Assembly: GCA_964512645.1 (NCBI GenBank)
Contig: CAZEJS010000018.1
Location: forward strand, 1 to 57,255
Reading direction: 5' to 3'
DNA from: CAZEJS01 sp964512645
Lineage (GTDB): Bacteria; Actinomycetota; Geothermincolia; Fen-727; Anoxymicrobiaceae
Length of the DNA: 57,255 nt
Shown: piece after piece, positions 1 to 8,148 of the stretch
How the letters are laid out: each line of letters begins with the position of its first letter
Numbering within the stretch: position 1 is the first letter of the stretch
Translations under genes and position numbers: made by a program
Notes under the pieces: generated by a model
Told to the model about the DNA's origin: nothing
Seen by the model: the letters and a program-made list of their open reading frames with translations, nothing else
Databases searched by the model: none

Positions 1-355
<355 letters not shown>

Positions 356-413
356 GTTTGTGTTATCCGAAAAACCGCTTTTTGAGCAAGCGGTCGCTCT
401 CAGGCTAAACCAC

Positions 414-433
414 TGTTCAGTTTTCAAGGTACC
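414..433 (-). promoter_or_regulatory. boxA-like antitermination element in 16S leader
   Basis: On the minus strand the leader carries ACCTTGAAAACTGAACA about 60 nt before the 16S 5' end. It resembles the boxA-type CTTTGAAAACT element seen in Gram-positive rRNA leaders, where Nus factors load to make polymerase resistant to termination. A second, poorer copy (CCTTGAAAGTGG) lies near 593-605, just after the predicted start site. The assignment is by sequence resemblance only. Confidence 0.5.
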
Positions 434-462
434 GGGACGATCTCACTCGCCCGTGAAACCGG

Positions 463-492
463 ATTATGCCAAAAGAAAACCGCTGAACTCAA
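463..492 (-). promoter_or_regulatory. possible second 16S promoter (P2)
   Basis: Minus strand TTGAGT (487-492) and CATAAT (463-468) are separated by 18 nt. rRNA operons often have tandem promoters, and this one would start transcripts downstream of the leader terminator-like hairpin. The -35 hexamer lies within that hairpin, so the match may be coincidental. Weak candidate. Confidence 0.3.
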
Positions 493-501
493 GTCCAGCG
501 G
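471..501 (-). terminator. intrinsic-terminator-like hairpin inside 16S leader
   Basis: On the minus strand CCGCTGGAC and GTTCAGCGG form a stem of about nine pairs with a short loop, followed at once by TTTTCTTTT. That is the form of a Rho-independent terminator. It lies between rRNA promoter P1 (614-642) and the 16S gene, and also downstream of tyrS. It could end tyrS transcripts while rRNA transcripts pass by antitermination, or it could attenuate the rRNA operon itself. Confidence 0.65.
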
Positions 502-529
502 CGTGTAACCGACCTCGGTCGGTTCCGCT
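497..529 (-). promoter_or_regulatory. alternative leader hairpin competing with the terminator
   Basis: Immediately upstream (minus strand) of the terminator hairpin is AACCGAC-CGAG-GTCGGTT, a perfect 7-bp stem with a tetraloop, flanked by AGCGG (525-529) and CCGCT (497-501) that can extend it across a 5-nt bulge. The CCGCT arm is also the base of the terminator stem, so the outer stem and the terminator exclude each other, as in attenuators. The inner stem could coexist with the terminator, so a switch is inference. Confidence 0.45.
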
Positions 530-613
530 AGGTCTTGAGATCGAGCCTCAAACTTGTCTCTTCATCGAGCAAAGCCAAGTTACGTCCTTTGGCCACTTTC
601 AAGGTTCTTGATG

Positions 614-642
614 ATATTAGCATTCAGCAAAGTCGCTGTCAA
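614..642 (-). promoter_or_regulatory. 16S rRNA operon promoter P1
   Basis: Minus strand TTGACA (637-642), a 17-nt spacer and TAATAT (614-619): a near-consensus housekeeping sigma promoter. Transcription would start near 606 and run through a leader of about 250 nt into 16S. The -35 hexamer contains the TGA stop codon of tyrS (639-641), so gene end and rRNA promoter are fused without any spacer. Confidence 0.85.
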
Positions 643-1904
643 CGAGAGCTTTCGGGGCCTCCGGACCCGGTGACCCGCACTCTCAGAAAGCTCTTCCTCC
701 CCCTGCGGAAGCGCTTACCGTCGACCTCTTCCCGGCTCATTTCCAGCCCCGGGTCGTCAATCCTCTCGCCCTCCACCGATATGCCCCCACCCTCGACGAG
801 GCGCTTTGCTTCGCTGTTGGAAGGAGCGAGGCCGACCGCGACAAGCAGGTCGGCGATCCATATCCTTCCGTCTTTGAACCTCGCGCTCTCGACCTCCCCG
901 ACCGGCACATCCTCGGGCATCTCCTTGAGGCCGAAGATCCTGCGGAAGGAGTCGGCCGCGCGCTTCGCCTCCTCCTCCCCGTAGTATGTCTCGACAACGT
1001 CCATCCCCAGGCGGGCCTTGGCGTCCCTGGGGTTCATTGCGCCCGAGGCTACGTCAGCTTTCATCCCGGCGATCTCATCTCCGGGCACCCTGCTCACCAG
1101 TTCGAAGTACCTCCACATGATATCGTCGGGGATCGACATCAACTTGCCGAACATGTCGGCCGGCTCGTCGGTCAGTCCAACGTCGTTGCCCAGGCTCTTG
1201 CTCATCTTCTGGACACCGTCGGTACCCTCCAGCAGCGGGAGGGTTAGCACGCACTGGGGCTCCTGTCCCATCGCCCGCTGGAGATTCCTGCCAGCGAGGA
1301 GATTGAACTTCTGGTCGGTCCCCCCGATCTCGACGTCCGCCTCGAGCATCACCGAATCGTAGGCCTGCATAAGCGGGTACATGAACTCGTGAAGGCCAAT
1401 GGACCTCTCCTGTGCGAAGCGGTTGGAAAAGTCGTCCCGCTCCATGATGCGGGCCACGGTGAACTTCGAAGCGAGCTCCAGGACCTGCTTGAAATCCAGG
1501 GGGGCAAGCCACTGGCTGTTGCGCACCAGCCGCGCCCGGGTGGTATCGATCACCTTGCCAGCCTGCTCGACATACGTCCTGGCGTTTCGCTCGACCTCCT
1601 CGGGGGTCAGCACCGGCCGGGTGGCGTCCTGTTCGCTGGGGTCGCCGATAAGCGCGGTAAAATCACCGATTATAAGGACGACCTGGTGTCCCAACTCCTG
1701 GAAATGACGCAGCTTGTTCAAGGGCACGGAATGCCCGATGTGCAGGTCCGGCCTGGTGGGGTCCACGCCGAGCTTCACCACAAGGGGCCTTCGGGTTCCT
1801 ATCGATCGCGCGATCTTCTCCCTCATCTCCTCCTCCGGTATCACCTCAACGGCACCGGAGCGGATCTTCTTCATCTGAGTTTCCACGCGGTCTTCTGTAG
1901 CCAT
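639..1904 (-). CDS. tyrS: tyrosyl-tRNA synthetase
   Basis: Class I aminoacyl-tRNA synthetase of 421 aa that charges tRNA-Tyr in the cytosol. The Rossmann catalytic domain shows HIGH at residues 55-58 (PDLHIGHSVPLNKLR context) and KMSKS near 232-236 (QKMSKSLGND). The long ATP-site signature IIGDFTALIGDPS follows HIGH, and GGTDQKFN lies in the tyrosine pocket region. The C-terminus (about 350-410) is an S4 RNA-binding domain (IADLLVAVGLAPSNSEAKRLV). The KMSKS version and length fit the bacterial TyrZ-like branch rather than the E. coli KFGKT form. The ATG start follows a purine-rich GAAGGAGA site. It is monocistronic, divergent from the PBP gene, and its TGA stop lies inside the -35 box of the rRNA promoter. 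No T-box leader is visible upstream. Confidence 0.97.
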   Translation of the reverse strand: MATEDRVETQMKKIRSGAVEVIPEEEMREKIARSIGTRRPLVVKLGVDPTRPDLHIGHSVPLNKLRHFQELGHQVVLIIGDFTALIGDPSEQDATRPVLTPEEVERNARTYVEQAGKVIDTTRARLVRNSQWLAPLDFKQVLELASKFTVARIMERDDFSNRFAQERSIGLHEFMYPLMQAYDSVMLEADVEIGGTDQKFNLLAGRNLQRAMGQEPQCVLTLPLLEGTDGVQKMSKSLGNDVGLTDEPADMFGKLMSIPDDIMWRYFELVSRVPGDEIAGMKADVASGAMNPRDAKARLGMDVVETYYGEEEAKRAADSFRRIFGLKEMPEDVPVGEVESARFKDGRIWIADLLVAVGLAPSNSEAKRLVEGGGISVEGERIDDPGLEMSREEVDGKRFRRGRKSFLRVRVTGSGGPESSR

Positions 1905-1960
1905 GTCTCCTTCGATGTCTCCGTCTGTTCAACATGTCCCGCCAACGTCCAATCCCGCGT

Positions 1961-1988
1961 ATTATAACGCAAGGAGCGCGCCGGTCTC
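1961..1988 (-). promoter_or_regulatory. tyrS promoter
   Basis: Minus strand TATAAT (1961-1966), a perfect -10, lies about 57 bp before the tyrS ATG. A poor -35, GAGACC (1983-1988), lies 16 nt upstream. The -10 stands out in a very GC-rich region. The short leader leaves no room for a T-box. Confidence 0.5.
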
Positions 1989-2134
1989 GGCGAACCCCGG
2001 GACCGGGAGGGCGGGCTACGAAACTCGTCCCACGGAACCCCGGTGCGAGGTCGCCTTGTCAGGCGCCGGCCGCCGGAGCTGGACCGGGCGCGCGTTCCGG
2101 CCGAAGGAGTTGCGGGCGGCTGGAGTGAATTGTG

Positions 2135-2162
2135 TTGTAGCGAAGCACTCCGCCCGTAACAT
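2135..2162 (+). promoter_or_regulatory. candidate promoter of the PBP gene
   Basis: TTGTAG (2135-2140), a 16-nt spacer and TAACAT (2157-2162), about 66 bp before the start codon. Both hexamers keep four or so consensus bases. Weak but the best candidate on this strand. Confidence 0.3.
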
Positions 2163-2228
2163 TCCGGCGGTCCTGTGCGTCAATAATGATGTTGCCAGCG
2201 TGGAAGGTGTTGCCTCGATGGAGGTGAT

Positions 2229-4661
2229 ATGAAGGTAGTCCTGCGGGTCGCGCTGTTGATTACAGTCGGCATAGCCATCGCCGTCGGCGGTCTCGTCGGC
2301 TGGTTCTATACCGGGGTAGGCCTCCCCAAGCTCGCCTCGCTTCACGAGTACAAGGCCCAGCAGAACTCCAAGGTGTTCGCCGCTGACGGATCTCTCCTCT
2401 GCGAGCTCAAGGGCGACCAGGACAGGGAGATCATCGCCCTGGACGAGATGCCCGACGCCATCCGGAAGGCCGTAATCGCAGTAGAGGACACGGAATTCTA
2501 CCGCCACAGGGGCGTCAATTGGAAAGCCGTCGTACGGGCGCTCTGGGCCAACGTGGTCAAGGGCAGCGTTGTCGAGGGCGGGAGCACCATCACCCAGCAG
2601 TACGTGAAAGGCGCGTACGTGGGAGCCAGGCGGACGCTGTGGCGTAAAATCGAGGAGGCCCACCTAGCGTACGAACTCGAACAGAAGTACTCCAAGGACA
2701 AAATACTCGAGCTCTACCTGAACGATATCTACTTCGGGCAGGGTTGTTACGGGGTTTTTACCGCCGCCCGCAAGTATTTCGGCAAGCCCCCGGCGGCCCT
2801 CACACTGGGGGAGTGCGCGATGCTCGCCGGCATCATCCAGTCCCCCAGCTACTACGACCCGTACAAAAAACCACAAGAGGTGATGGCGCGCCGGAGGATC
2901 GTCCTCAACGCGATGCTGGAGCGCGGGATGATCACGCGGGCCCAGGTGGACATCGCCGGCCGGGAGCCCCTGGCGCTGGCGCCGCCGAACAAAGTCTACG
3001 TCGTCCGGCGCGCCCCCTACTTCTGCGACTACATCACCGAGTACATGAAACGGAAATTCGGTGACCAGAAAGCTTTCCGAGGGGGCCTGCGGATTTACAC
3101 GACCCTGGACCTGCACTTGCAGGATGTCGCCGAGAACGTTGTCAGGAATATGACCAATCCCGATGGCGGACCGGACGCTGCGCTGGTCTGCATCGACCCG
3201 CGAACCGGTTATATCAAGGCTATGGTAGGCGGCAAGAACTACGCCGTGAGCCAGTTCAACGTCGCCGCCGACGGCCACCGCCAGGCCGGTTCTTCTTTCA
3301 AGACGTTCGTCCTCTGCCGGGCGATGGCCGACAGCCTCTCCCCGGACCAGACCTACGATTCCTCTTCTCCCCGGATTATCAACCTTCCGGGGGGCGGTGT
3401 CTGGAAGGTCAACAACTACGAGGGCAAGGGCTCCGGCTCGGTGACGATCAGGGATGCCACCGTTCGCTCTGTCAACGTGGTCTACGCGCAGATGATCATG
3501 GATGTCGGCCCGGCGCGCGTGGCCGACATGGCCAGGTCGATGGGGATACAATCCGAGGTCGAAGCGAACCCGGCCATCGCCCTCGGCGGCTTGAGGATCG
3601 GGGTTACTCCGCTGGAGATGGCATCGGCGTACGGGACCCTGGCAAACGGGGGACAGCACGCCCTCGCCCGCTCCGCGTCGAAGATCACCGACGTCAACGG
3701 GAACGTGATCCAGGACGGAAAGCCCGAGGTCAGCACCGTTCTCGACCCCAAAGTCGCCGCGGAGGTCAATAAGATCCTTCAGGCCGTCGTGTCAGGCGGC
3801 ACCGCGACCGGCGCCAGGATCGGCAGGCCCCAGGCGGGAAAGACGGGCACTGCCGAGGATTACGCGGACGCCTGGTTCGTGGGGTACACGCCCGATCTCG
3901 TTACCGCGGTATGGGTCGGCTACCCCCAGGGGCGGATCTCGATGAGCGGCATGACCGGCGGCTCGCTGCCCGCCTCCATATGGCGGAACTTCATGTCGCG
4001 CGCTCTTGAAGGAATACCGCCGACGCCTTTCCCGGGCAAGGACGAAGCCGGTTCACAGCCTGCGCGCCGGTCAGAGTCCGTGACGGTCACGATTTGCGAT
4101 GCGTCCGGCATGCTTGCCACCCCCAACTGCCCCCACACTCACCAGCAGACCTTCTCCAGGGAAGAGGCACCGTCGTCGTACTGCACTATCCACAATGCCC
4201 AGAACGGCAGGAAGGTCCCCAACGTCGTGGGGATGAGCAGCGGCGCCGCGAGGATGGCGGTACAGTCGGCGGGATACAGCGTGTTCGTAGTGAACCAGGC
4301 CAGCAACGAACCGCCGGATACGGTCGTCGGCCAGGCTCCCGCGGCGGATACCGTGCTCGCGGCGGGAGGCAGTGTCACCATCTACGTCTCCACCGGGCCC
4401 ACTCAACAAACGGTTCCCGGCGTCGTGGGCCTCACCGAAGCCGCCGCGCGCACCAAGATCGCCGCGGCCGGGTTCCACGCGAGCGCGGTTTACGTCCCCG
4501 GGTCGCCTCCCGGGGTCGTCGTGAGCCAGAGCCCCTCAGCCGGTTCGAAGATGGCCCCGGGGTCGACGGTTTCAATCTCGGTGTCCACCGGAGGGACCGG
4601 TGCTGGCATCGCCGCGCTCTTTCCCTGGCTCGCTTCTCCCGGCACGAGCGGGGGCCGGTGA
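2229..4661 (+). CDS. bifunctional class A penicillin-binding protein with PASTA repeats
   Basis: Membrane-anchored peptidoglycan synthase of 810 aa. Residues about 5-27 are one N-terminal membrane anchor. A GT51 glycosyltransferase domain (about 45-220) shows AVIAVEDTEFYRHRG with the catalytic Glu at 86, then GGSTITQQYVK and a KILELYLNDIYFGQG motif. The transpeptidase domain (about 310-580) has SxxK with nucleophile Ser355 (GSSFK), SVN (RSVNVVYAQ) and KTG from Lys538. Two PASTA domains follow, near 661-725 and 727-795, each opening with VPxVVG; PASTA units bind muropeptides or beta-lactams. Such PASTA-tailed class A PBPs are common in Actinobacteria (PonA type) and Firmicutes. The enzyme polymerises lipid II made by the dcw genes downstream. 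It is translated from ATG directly behind GGAGGTGAT and is convergent with the NIF3-like gene. Confidence 0.95.
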   Translation: MKVVLRVALLITVGIAIAVGGLVGWFYTGVGLPKLASLHEYKAQQNSKVFAADGSLLCELKGDQDREIIALDEMPDAIRKAVIAVEDTEFYRHRGVNWKAVVRALWANVVKGSVVEGGSTITQQYVKGAYVGARRTLWRKIEEAHLAYELEQKYSKDKILELYLNDIYFGQGCYGVFTAARKYFGKPPAALTLGECAMLAGIIQSPSYYDPYKKPQEVMARRRIVLNAMLERGMITRAQVDIAGREPLALAPPNKVYVVRRAPYFCDYITEYMKRKFGDQKAFRGGLRIYTTLDLHLQDVAENVVRNMTNPDGGPDAALVCIDPRTGYIKAMVGGKNYAVSQFNVAADGHRQAGSSFKTFVLCRAMADSLSPDQTYDSSSPRIINLPGGGVWKVNNYEGKGSGSVTIRDATVRSVNVVYAQMIMDVGPARVADMARSMGIQSEVEANPAIALGGLRIGVTPLEMASAYGTLANGGQHALARSASKITDVNGNVIQDGKPEVSTVLDPKVAAEVNKILQAVVSGGTATGARIGRPQAGKTGTAEDYADAWFVGYTPDLVTAVWVGYPQGRISMSGMTGGSLPASIWRNFMSRALEGIPPTPFPGKDEAGSQPARRSESVTVTICDASGMLATPNCPHTHQQTFSREEAPSSYCTIHNAQNGRKVPNVVGMSSGAARMAVQSAGYSVFVVNQASNEPPDTVVGQAPAADTVLAAGGSVTIYVSTGPTQQTVPGVVGLTEAAARTKIAAAGFHASAVYVPGSPPGVVVSQSPSAGSKMAPGSTVSISVSTGGTGAGIAALFPWLASPGTSGGR

Positions 4662-4669
4662 CCCCTGCG

Positions 4670-5629
4670 TCACTTCTTGAGGCGTGACACCCTCTCCAGT
4701 CCTGAGAACCCCCTGGCCTTCACGCCGTTCTTCTCCATCTGGTCCAGGAACAGGTTGATCCCGATATTGTCTGAGGCAATGTGCCCGGCGATCACCACGT
4801 TCAAATGCTGCTTATCGGCCTCGGCCTTGAGCTTGTCTCCCATGTGCATCGCCACGATCGTGCCGACCCCGGCTTGAGCCAGCTTCTCCAGTGCTCCCAC
4901 CGGGCCCTCGGTGCCCCCGGTCATGTCCACGAAGACTTCGCCCGCCCTCTTCTTCTTGTCGCCGACAAGGGGCGTCGGGGGCATCCCCCTCTCGGCGGAA
5001 ATCCGGTACTCCTTCTCTTTTAGCAACAGGTCTATCACGTCACCGACCAGCCTCGGCTTCCGGCGCCTGAATATCCTGGTCAGGTGGTCGGTGACAAGGT
5101 TGTCGCAAGGGGTGTGCATGCACATGAACGGGAGGTCGAGCAGTCGCGCCGCGTCGATCGGGCGCTGGTGGTTCTGGGGGAGAAGGGCGCGCCGTATCTC
5201 GGACATGCGCTCGCATATCAGGGCCTCTCCAACGTTTATGGGGACACCGTGTCCCGCCCAGACATCGGCCTGCAGCTTCATGACGTCCGACAGGCCTATG
5301 AGCCCCCGTCCCTCGGGGTGGTGGGCTATGCACAGGTCTATCTCCTGCCCCTTTTCGCGCAGCCTGTCGGCGAGGATGAGCTCGGGGGTCTCGACATCGA
5401 CGCCGGCAATCACGCTCCGTATCTCGAGGTTCCCGTCACCGTACAGGATTCGGGTGTCGGCGAAGGGGTTTGCCATGCGTTCCTTGTCGTAGAACTTCTT
5501 CTCGTCGCCCTTGAGCGCGTCGTATTCCTTGCGGGCGTCGGCAAGCACGCGCTTGATCTCCTCAGAGCCCCTGGGGTCTTTCTTCATCCCCATCTCCACG
5601 CCGAGCCTGTATATCCTCTCCAGCTTCAC
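4670..5629 (-). CDS. NIF3-like (GTP cyclohydrolase type 2-like) family protein
   Basis: Protein of 319 aa that resembles the NIF3/YbgI/DUF34 family, metal-binding proteins of uncertain function. An N-terminal helical, charged segment (1-70) is followed by the region with CIAHHPEG, matching the HHP-type metal ligand motif of the family, then CMHTPCDN and near the end VVIAGHIASDNIG, placed like the family's GH.SE ligand motif. It lacks membrane segments or a signal peptide. The GTG start follows GGAGGTAG, and only 3 nt separate it from the glycosylase stop, so the two are co-transcribed. The family call rests on motif order; biochemical function is unknown. Confidence 0.65.
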   Translation of the reverse strand: MKLERIYRLGVEMGMKKDPRGSEEIKRVLADARKEYDALKGDEKKFYDKERMANPFADTRILYGDGNLEIRSVIAGVDVETPELILADRLREKGQEIDLCIAHHPEGRGLIGLSDVMKLQADVWAGHGVPINVGEALICERMSEIRRALLPQNHQRPIDAARLLDLPFMCMHTPCDNLVTDHLTRIFRRRKPRLVGDVIDLLLKEKEYRISAERGMPPTPLVGDKKKRAGEVFVDMTGGTEGPVGALEKLAQAGVGTIVAMHMGDKLKAEADKQHLNVVIAGHIASDNIGINLFLDQMEKNGVKARGFSGLERVSRLKK

Positions 5630-5632
5630 CGC

Positions 5633-6232
5633 CTACCTCCTCTTTGCTCCGGAGACGTGAGGACTGTCCTTCACGCAGTACCGATACGGCTCGTCGCGCG
5701 AGCCTGGAACGCCTACCCTGGGTGTCACCACGACTTCTGCATCGTCGAAAGACCTCCTCCGCCTGATGTCCAGCGGTCCATGAACAACGTCCGCGCCGTT
5801 CGAACGCAGATCGATATTCAGAGCCTGGCAGAGCCTCGCCGGTCCGTTGCAGAGATCCGCCGCGCGGCCCCGCCTGCGCGCCATCAATTCGGGGGCCTCG
5901 AGGGGCTCGAGGGCTCGGACCAGCACCGCCCCGGCCCTGCCGCGCTCCTCGGTTACGACGTTGAACATGTAATGCATCCCGTACACGAAATAGACGTAGG
6001 CGAAGCCAGGCGGGCCGTACATGATCGAACTGCGGGGAGTCCTTCCGAAGCGCGCGTGGCTCGCCATATCGCCGTGCTCGAGATACCCCTCCGTCTCCAC
6101 GATCATTCCCGAACAGGTGCCCTCGTCGGTGCGGTGCCGCAGGACACACCCCAGGAGCTCACGTGCGACAACCAGCGTCGGCCTCGCGTAGAAACTCCTC
6201 GCGAGCCGTTCGTTTCCCGCCGGGGCGGTCAG
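5633..6232 (-). CDS. 3-methyladenine (alkyladenine) DNA glycosylase, CTG start proposed
   Basis: Base-excision repair enzyme of the AAG/MPG family that removes alkylated purines. The conserved core is clear: IVETEGYL, ASHARFGRTPRSSIMYGPPG, YVYFVYGMHYMFNVV, and a C-terminal SPHVSG. The first ATG (6106) would remove the family's N-terminal FYARPT...VARELLG segment, which is present and in frame upstream. No ATG, GTG or TTG occurs in that 42-codon stretch. The only sensible start is CTG at 6230-6232, which overlaps the upstream TGA as CTGA and has GGAGG seven nt before it, giving 199 aa, the usual family length. Either a genuine CTG start or a base error is present. Second gene of the 6705-4670 minus operon. 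Confidence 0.88.
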   Translation of the reverse strand: MTAPAGNERLARSFYARPTLVVARELLGCVLRHRTDEGTCSGMIVETEGYLEHGDMASHARFGRTPRSSIMYGPPGFAYVYFVYGMHYMFNVVTEERGRAGAVLVRALEPLEAPELMARRRGRAADLCNGPARLCQALNIDLRSNGADVVHGPLDIRRRRSFDDAEVVVTPRVGVPGSRDEPYRYCVKDSPHVSGAKRR

Positions 6233-6636
6233 TCCCGTTCCTCCGGTGCGAACAAGCCAACCTGCGGTGAAGCGGGATCCTCACCGGCGAAGACGTCTTT
6301 TATGCGCTTCTCCAGGTCGTCGATGTCGAGCCCGACCTCGTCCTTGATGGAGCGGCGCAACATCCGGCCGACGTGCTGGAAATCGCTCGAAATGCGTTCC
6401 AGCAGGTCCAGGGCCATGGCGCATTCAACTTGCCCCGGCCCCTCGACGGTCATCTCCTTGAGCATCGTCGCCTCGGTCCTGGAAGCGACCACCGGCTCGG
6501 AGACCCCCTCGACATATACGAGTGTCCGGCGCGCCGGCCCCCGGTCCTCCTCGATAGGCACGAACCCCACTATCTTGTCGGAGAGGAAGTACTTGCCGTA
6601 GCCCAGGGAGACGATGACGCCTTTCTTGACCTCCAA
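6229..6636 (-). CDS. small unknown protein, weakly RemA-like N-terminus
   Basis: Unrecognised 135-aa protein. The N-terminal half reads VSLGYGKYFLSDKIVGFVP, then a basic PARRTLVYVEG and VASRTEATML. This order loosely recalls RemA/DUF370 regulators (short beta-rich DNA binders with GFGN...ANR..AI.SPESAP and RRTRA), but the similarity is by eye and may be chance. The C-terminal half is helical and charged (DLLERISSDFQHVGRMLRR). I chose the TTG at 6634-6636 because AAGGAG lies seven nt before it. An upstream GTG at 6705 would add a CxxC-containing segment but lacks a ribosome site. First gene of the operon with the DNA glycosylase and NIF3-like protein; its stop overlaps the glycosylase start. 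Confidence 0.6.
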   Translation of the reverse strand: MEVKKGVIVSLGYGKYFLSDKIVGFVPIEEDRGPARRTLVYVEGVSEPVVASRTEATMLKEMTVEGPGQVECAMALDLLERISSDFQHVGRMLRRSIKDEVGLDIDDLEKRIKDVFAGEDPASPQVGLFAPEERD

Positions 6637-6782
6637 CTCCACTCTCCTTGCTCGAGTTGCGCCGCAATCATAACACAGCGCCGGGCGTTCTCCCGCATCG
6701 CTCACTTTCCATTTCTTCGCCCGCTTCTCTGCCGCCCGCGGGCGCCCGGGGCCCGGAAAAAGCAGTGGAAAGTGAACGGTGG

Positions 6783-8138
6783 CTATTCCCGGGCGTCGGC
6801 TATCTGCTTTCTAATTGAGGAGGGGGCCGTTCCGCCGGTTGCGCTCCTGCGGGCAACCGAGGCGGTGGCGCTCAGCCACTCGAGAGCTTCAGGGCCCAGC
6901 AACTCGCTGAAACCAGCGAGTTCACCGCCGCTCAACTCATCCAGCGCCTTGCCGTTCTTCACGCAGTAGTTCACCACCTCGCCGACTATCCGGTGTGCCT
7001 GCGGGAACTCCATGCCCTTGCCGGCAAGGTAGTCGGCCAGGTCGGTCGCGGTCATGTAACCACCACGCGCCAACTCGGCCGCCCTCTCGGTGTCGAATTC
7101 AAGCGTCTCCACGGTTCCTTTCATCGCCACGAGCGAGCCCGAAACCGTATCGACGGCGTCGAAGAGCGCTTCCTTGTCTTCCTGAAGGTCCCGGTTGTAT
7201 GCGAGCGGCAGTCCCTTGAGCGTCATGAGCGCGCCGGTGAGCGCTCCTGCGACCCGGCCGGTCTTGCCCCGCACGAGCTCGGCGGCGTCGGGGTTCCTCT
7301 TCTGCGGCATAAGACTGGAGCCCGTGGCCCAGGAGTCATGGAGGCGGCCGAGCCCCCACTCGGCCGACACCCAGAGCACCACCTGCTCGGCCAGCCTGCT
7401 CAGGTGCACCATGATCATCGCGGCGGCGTAAATGAGGTCGCAGGCGAAATCGCGGTCGCCGACCGCGTCCATGCTGTTGGCGCTGACACGCGTGAACCCG
7501 AGGGCGCGGGCAAGGGCCTCGCGGTCTACGTCCACGGTGGTCCCCGCGAGCGCGCCCGAACCCAGCGGCAGCGAGTCCGCCGCCTCGCGCGCCGTTTCCA
7601 GCAACTCGAGATCCCGACCGAACATCTCCACAAACGCCATGAGCGCCTGGGCGAGCGAAACAGGCTGAGCCTGTTGCAGATGAGTATGACCCGGCACAAC
7701 CACGTCGATAACGCCCTCCGCCCTGTCGGTCAGCGCGGTCCTGAGGTCTCCCACCCGCCCGGCGATTTCCCGGCAAGAATCCATGGCGAAAAGGCGCGTA
7801 TCGGTGGCCACCTGGTCGTTGCGACTCCGCCCGGTCCGCACCTTCCCTCCGGATGGCCCTACCAGTTCCACCAGCCTGCGCTCTACGGCGGTGTGAATAT
7901 CCTCGTCGTGGGGTTTCAGCTCGAAGGTCCCACCGTTCAGCTCGGCCTCGACGGCATCGAGCCCTTTCACGATTGCGCCAAGCTCACCCGCGTCCAGCAC
8001 CCCCCCGGCTTTCAGGGCGCCTGCCCACGCGCGGGTGCACGCTATGTCGTACGGGGACAACCGCAAATCGAACCTTATAGAGGAACTCCATTCGATGAAC
8101 CCCTCATCGGGCTCCCGCTCGAACCGCCCGCCCCACAT
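6783..8138 (-). CDS. argH: argininosuccinate lyase
   Basis: Last step of arginine synthesis: argininosuccinate to arginine and fumarate, cytosolic homotetramer. The 451-aa protein belongs to the fumarase/aspartase superfamily with TGRSRNDQVATD, HTHLQQAQP and the signature GSSLMPQKRNPD, whose Ser is the catalytic base. The start is the ATG opening MWGGRFE, 10 nt after the argG stop with GAGGAAGTGA upstream; an in-frame extension to 8270 overlaps argG and is not coding. Last gene of argCJBDFRGH. The family's C-terminal region is intact. Confidence 0.96.
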   Translation of the reverse strand: MWGGRFEREPDEGFIEWSSSIRFDLRLSPYDIACTRAWAGALKAGGVLDAGELGAIVKGLDAVEAELNGGTFELKPHDEDIHTAVERRLVELVGPSGGKVRTGRSRNDQVATDTRLFAMDSCREIAGRVGDLRTALTDRAEGVIDVVVPGHTHLQQAQPVSLAQALMAFVEMFGRDLELLETAREAADSLPLGSGALAGTTVDVDREALARALGFTRVSANSMDAVGDRDFACDLIYAAAMIMVHLSRLAEQVVLWVSAEWGLGRLHDSWATGSSLMPQKRNPDAAELVRGKTGRVAGALTGALMTLKGLPLAYNRDLQEDKEALFDAVDTVSGSLVAMKGTVETLEFDTERAAELARGGYMTATDLADYLAGKGMEFPQAHRIVGEVVNYCVKNGKALDELSGGELAGFSELLGPEALEWLSATASVARRSATGGTAPSSIRKQIADARE

Positions 8139-8148
8139 CTTCACTTCC

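Larger units (their letters stand above)
1905..2228. other. tyrS/PBP divergent intergenic region
   Basis: This 324-bp spacer separates the two divergent start codons. It holds the tyrS promoter (1961-1988), a weak candidate promoter for the PBP gene (2135-2162) and, at its end, the unusually complete Shine-Dalgarno GGAGGTGAT (2220-2228) directly abutting the PBP ATG. The middle, about 1990-2130, is GC-rich with no recognisable gene, repeat or riboswitch. Confidence 0.6.

Noticed and set aside
1905..2228. T-box riboswitch before tyrS
   Set aside because: The promoter is about 57 nt before the start and no AGGGTGGNACCGCG box or specifier stem is visible.
5633..6106. DNA glycosylase starting at the ATG at 6106
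   Set aside because: This would delete the conserved N-terminal segment that is in frame directly upstream.
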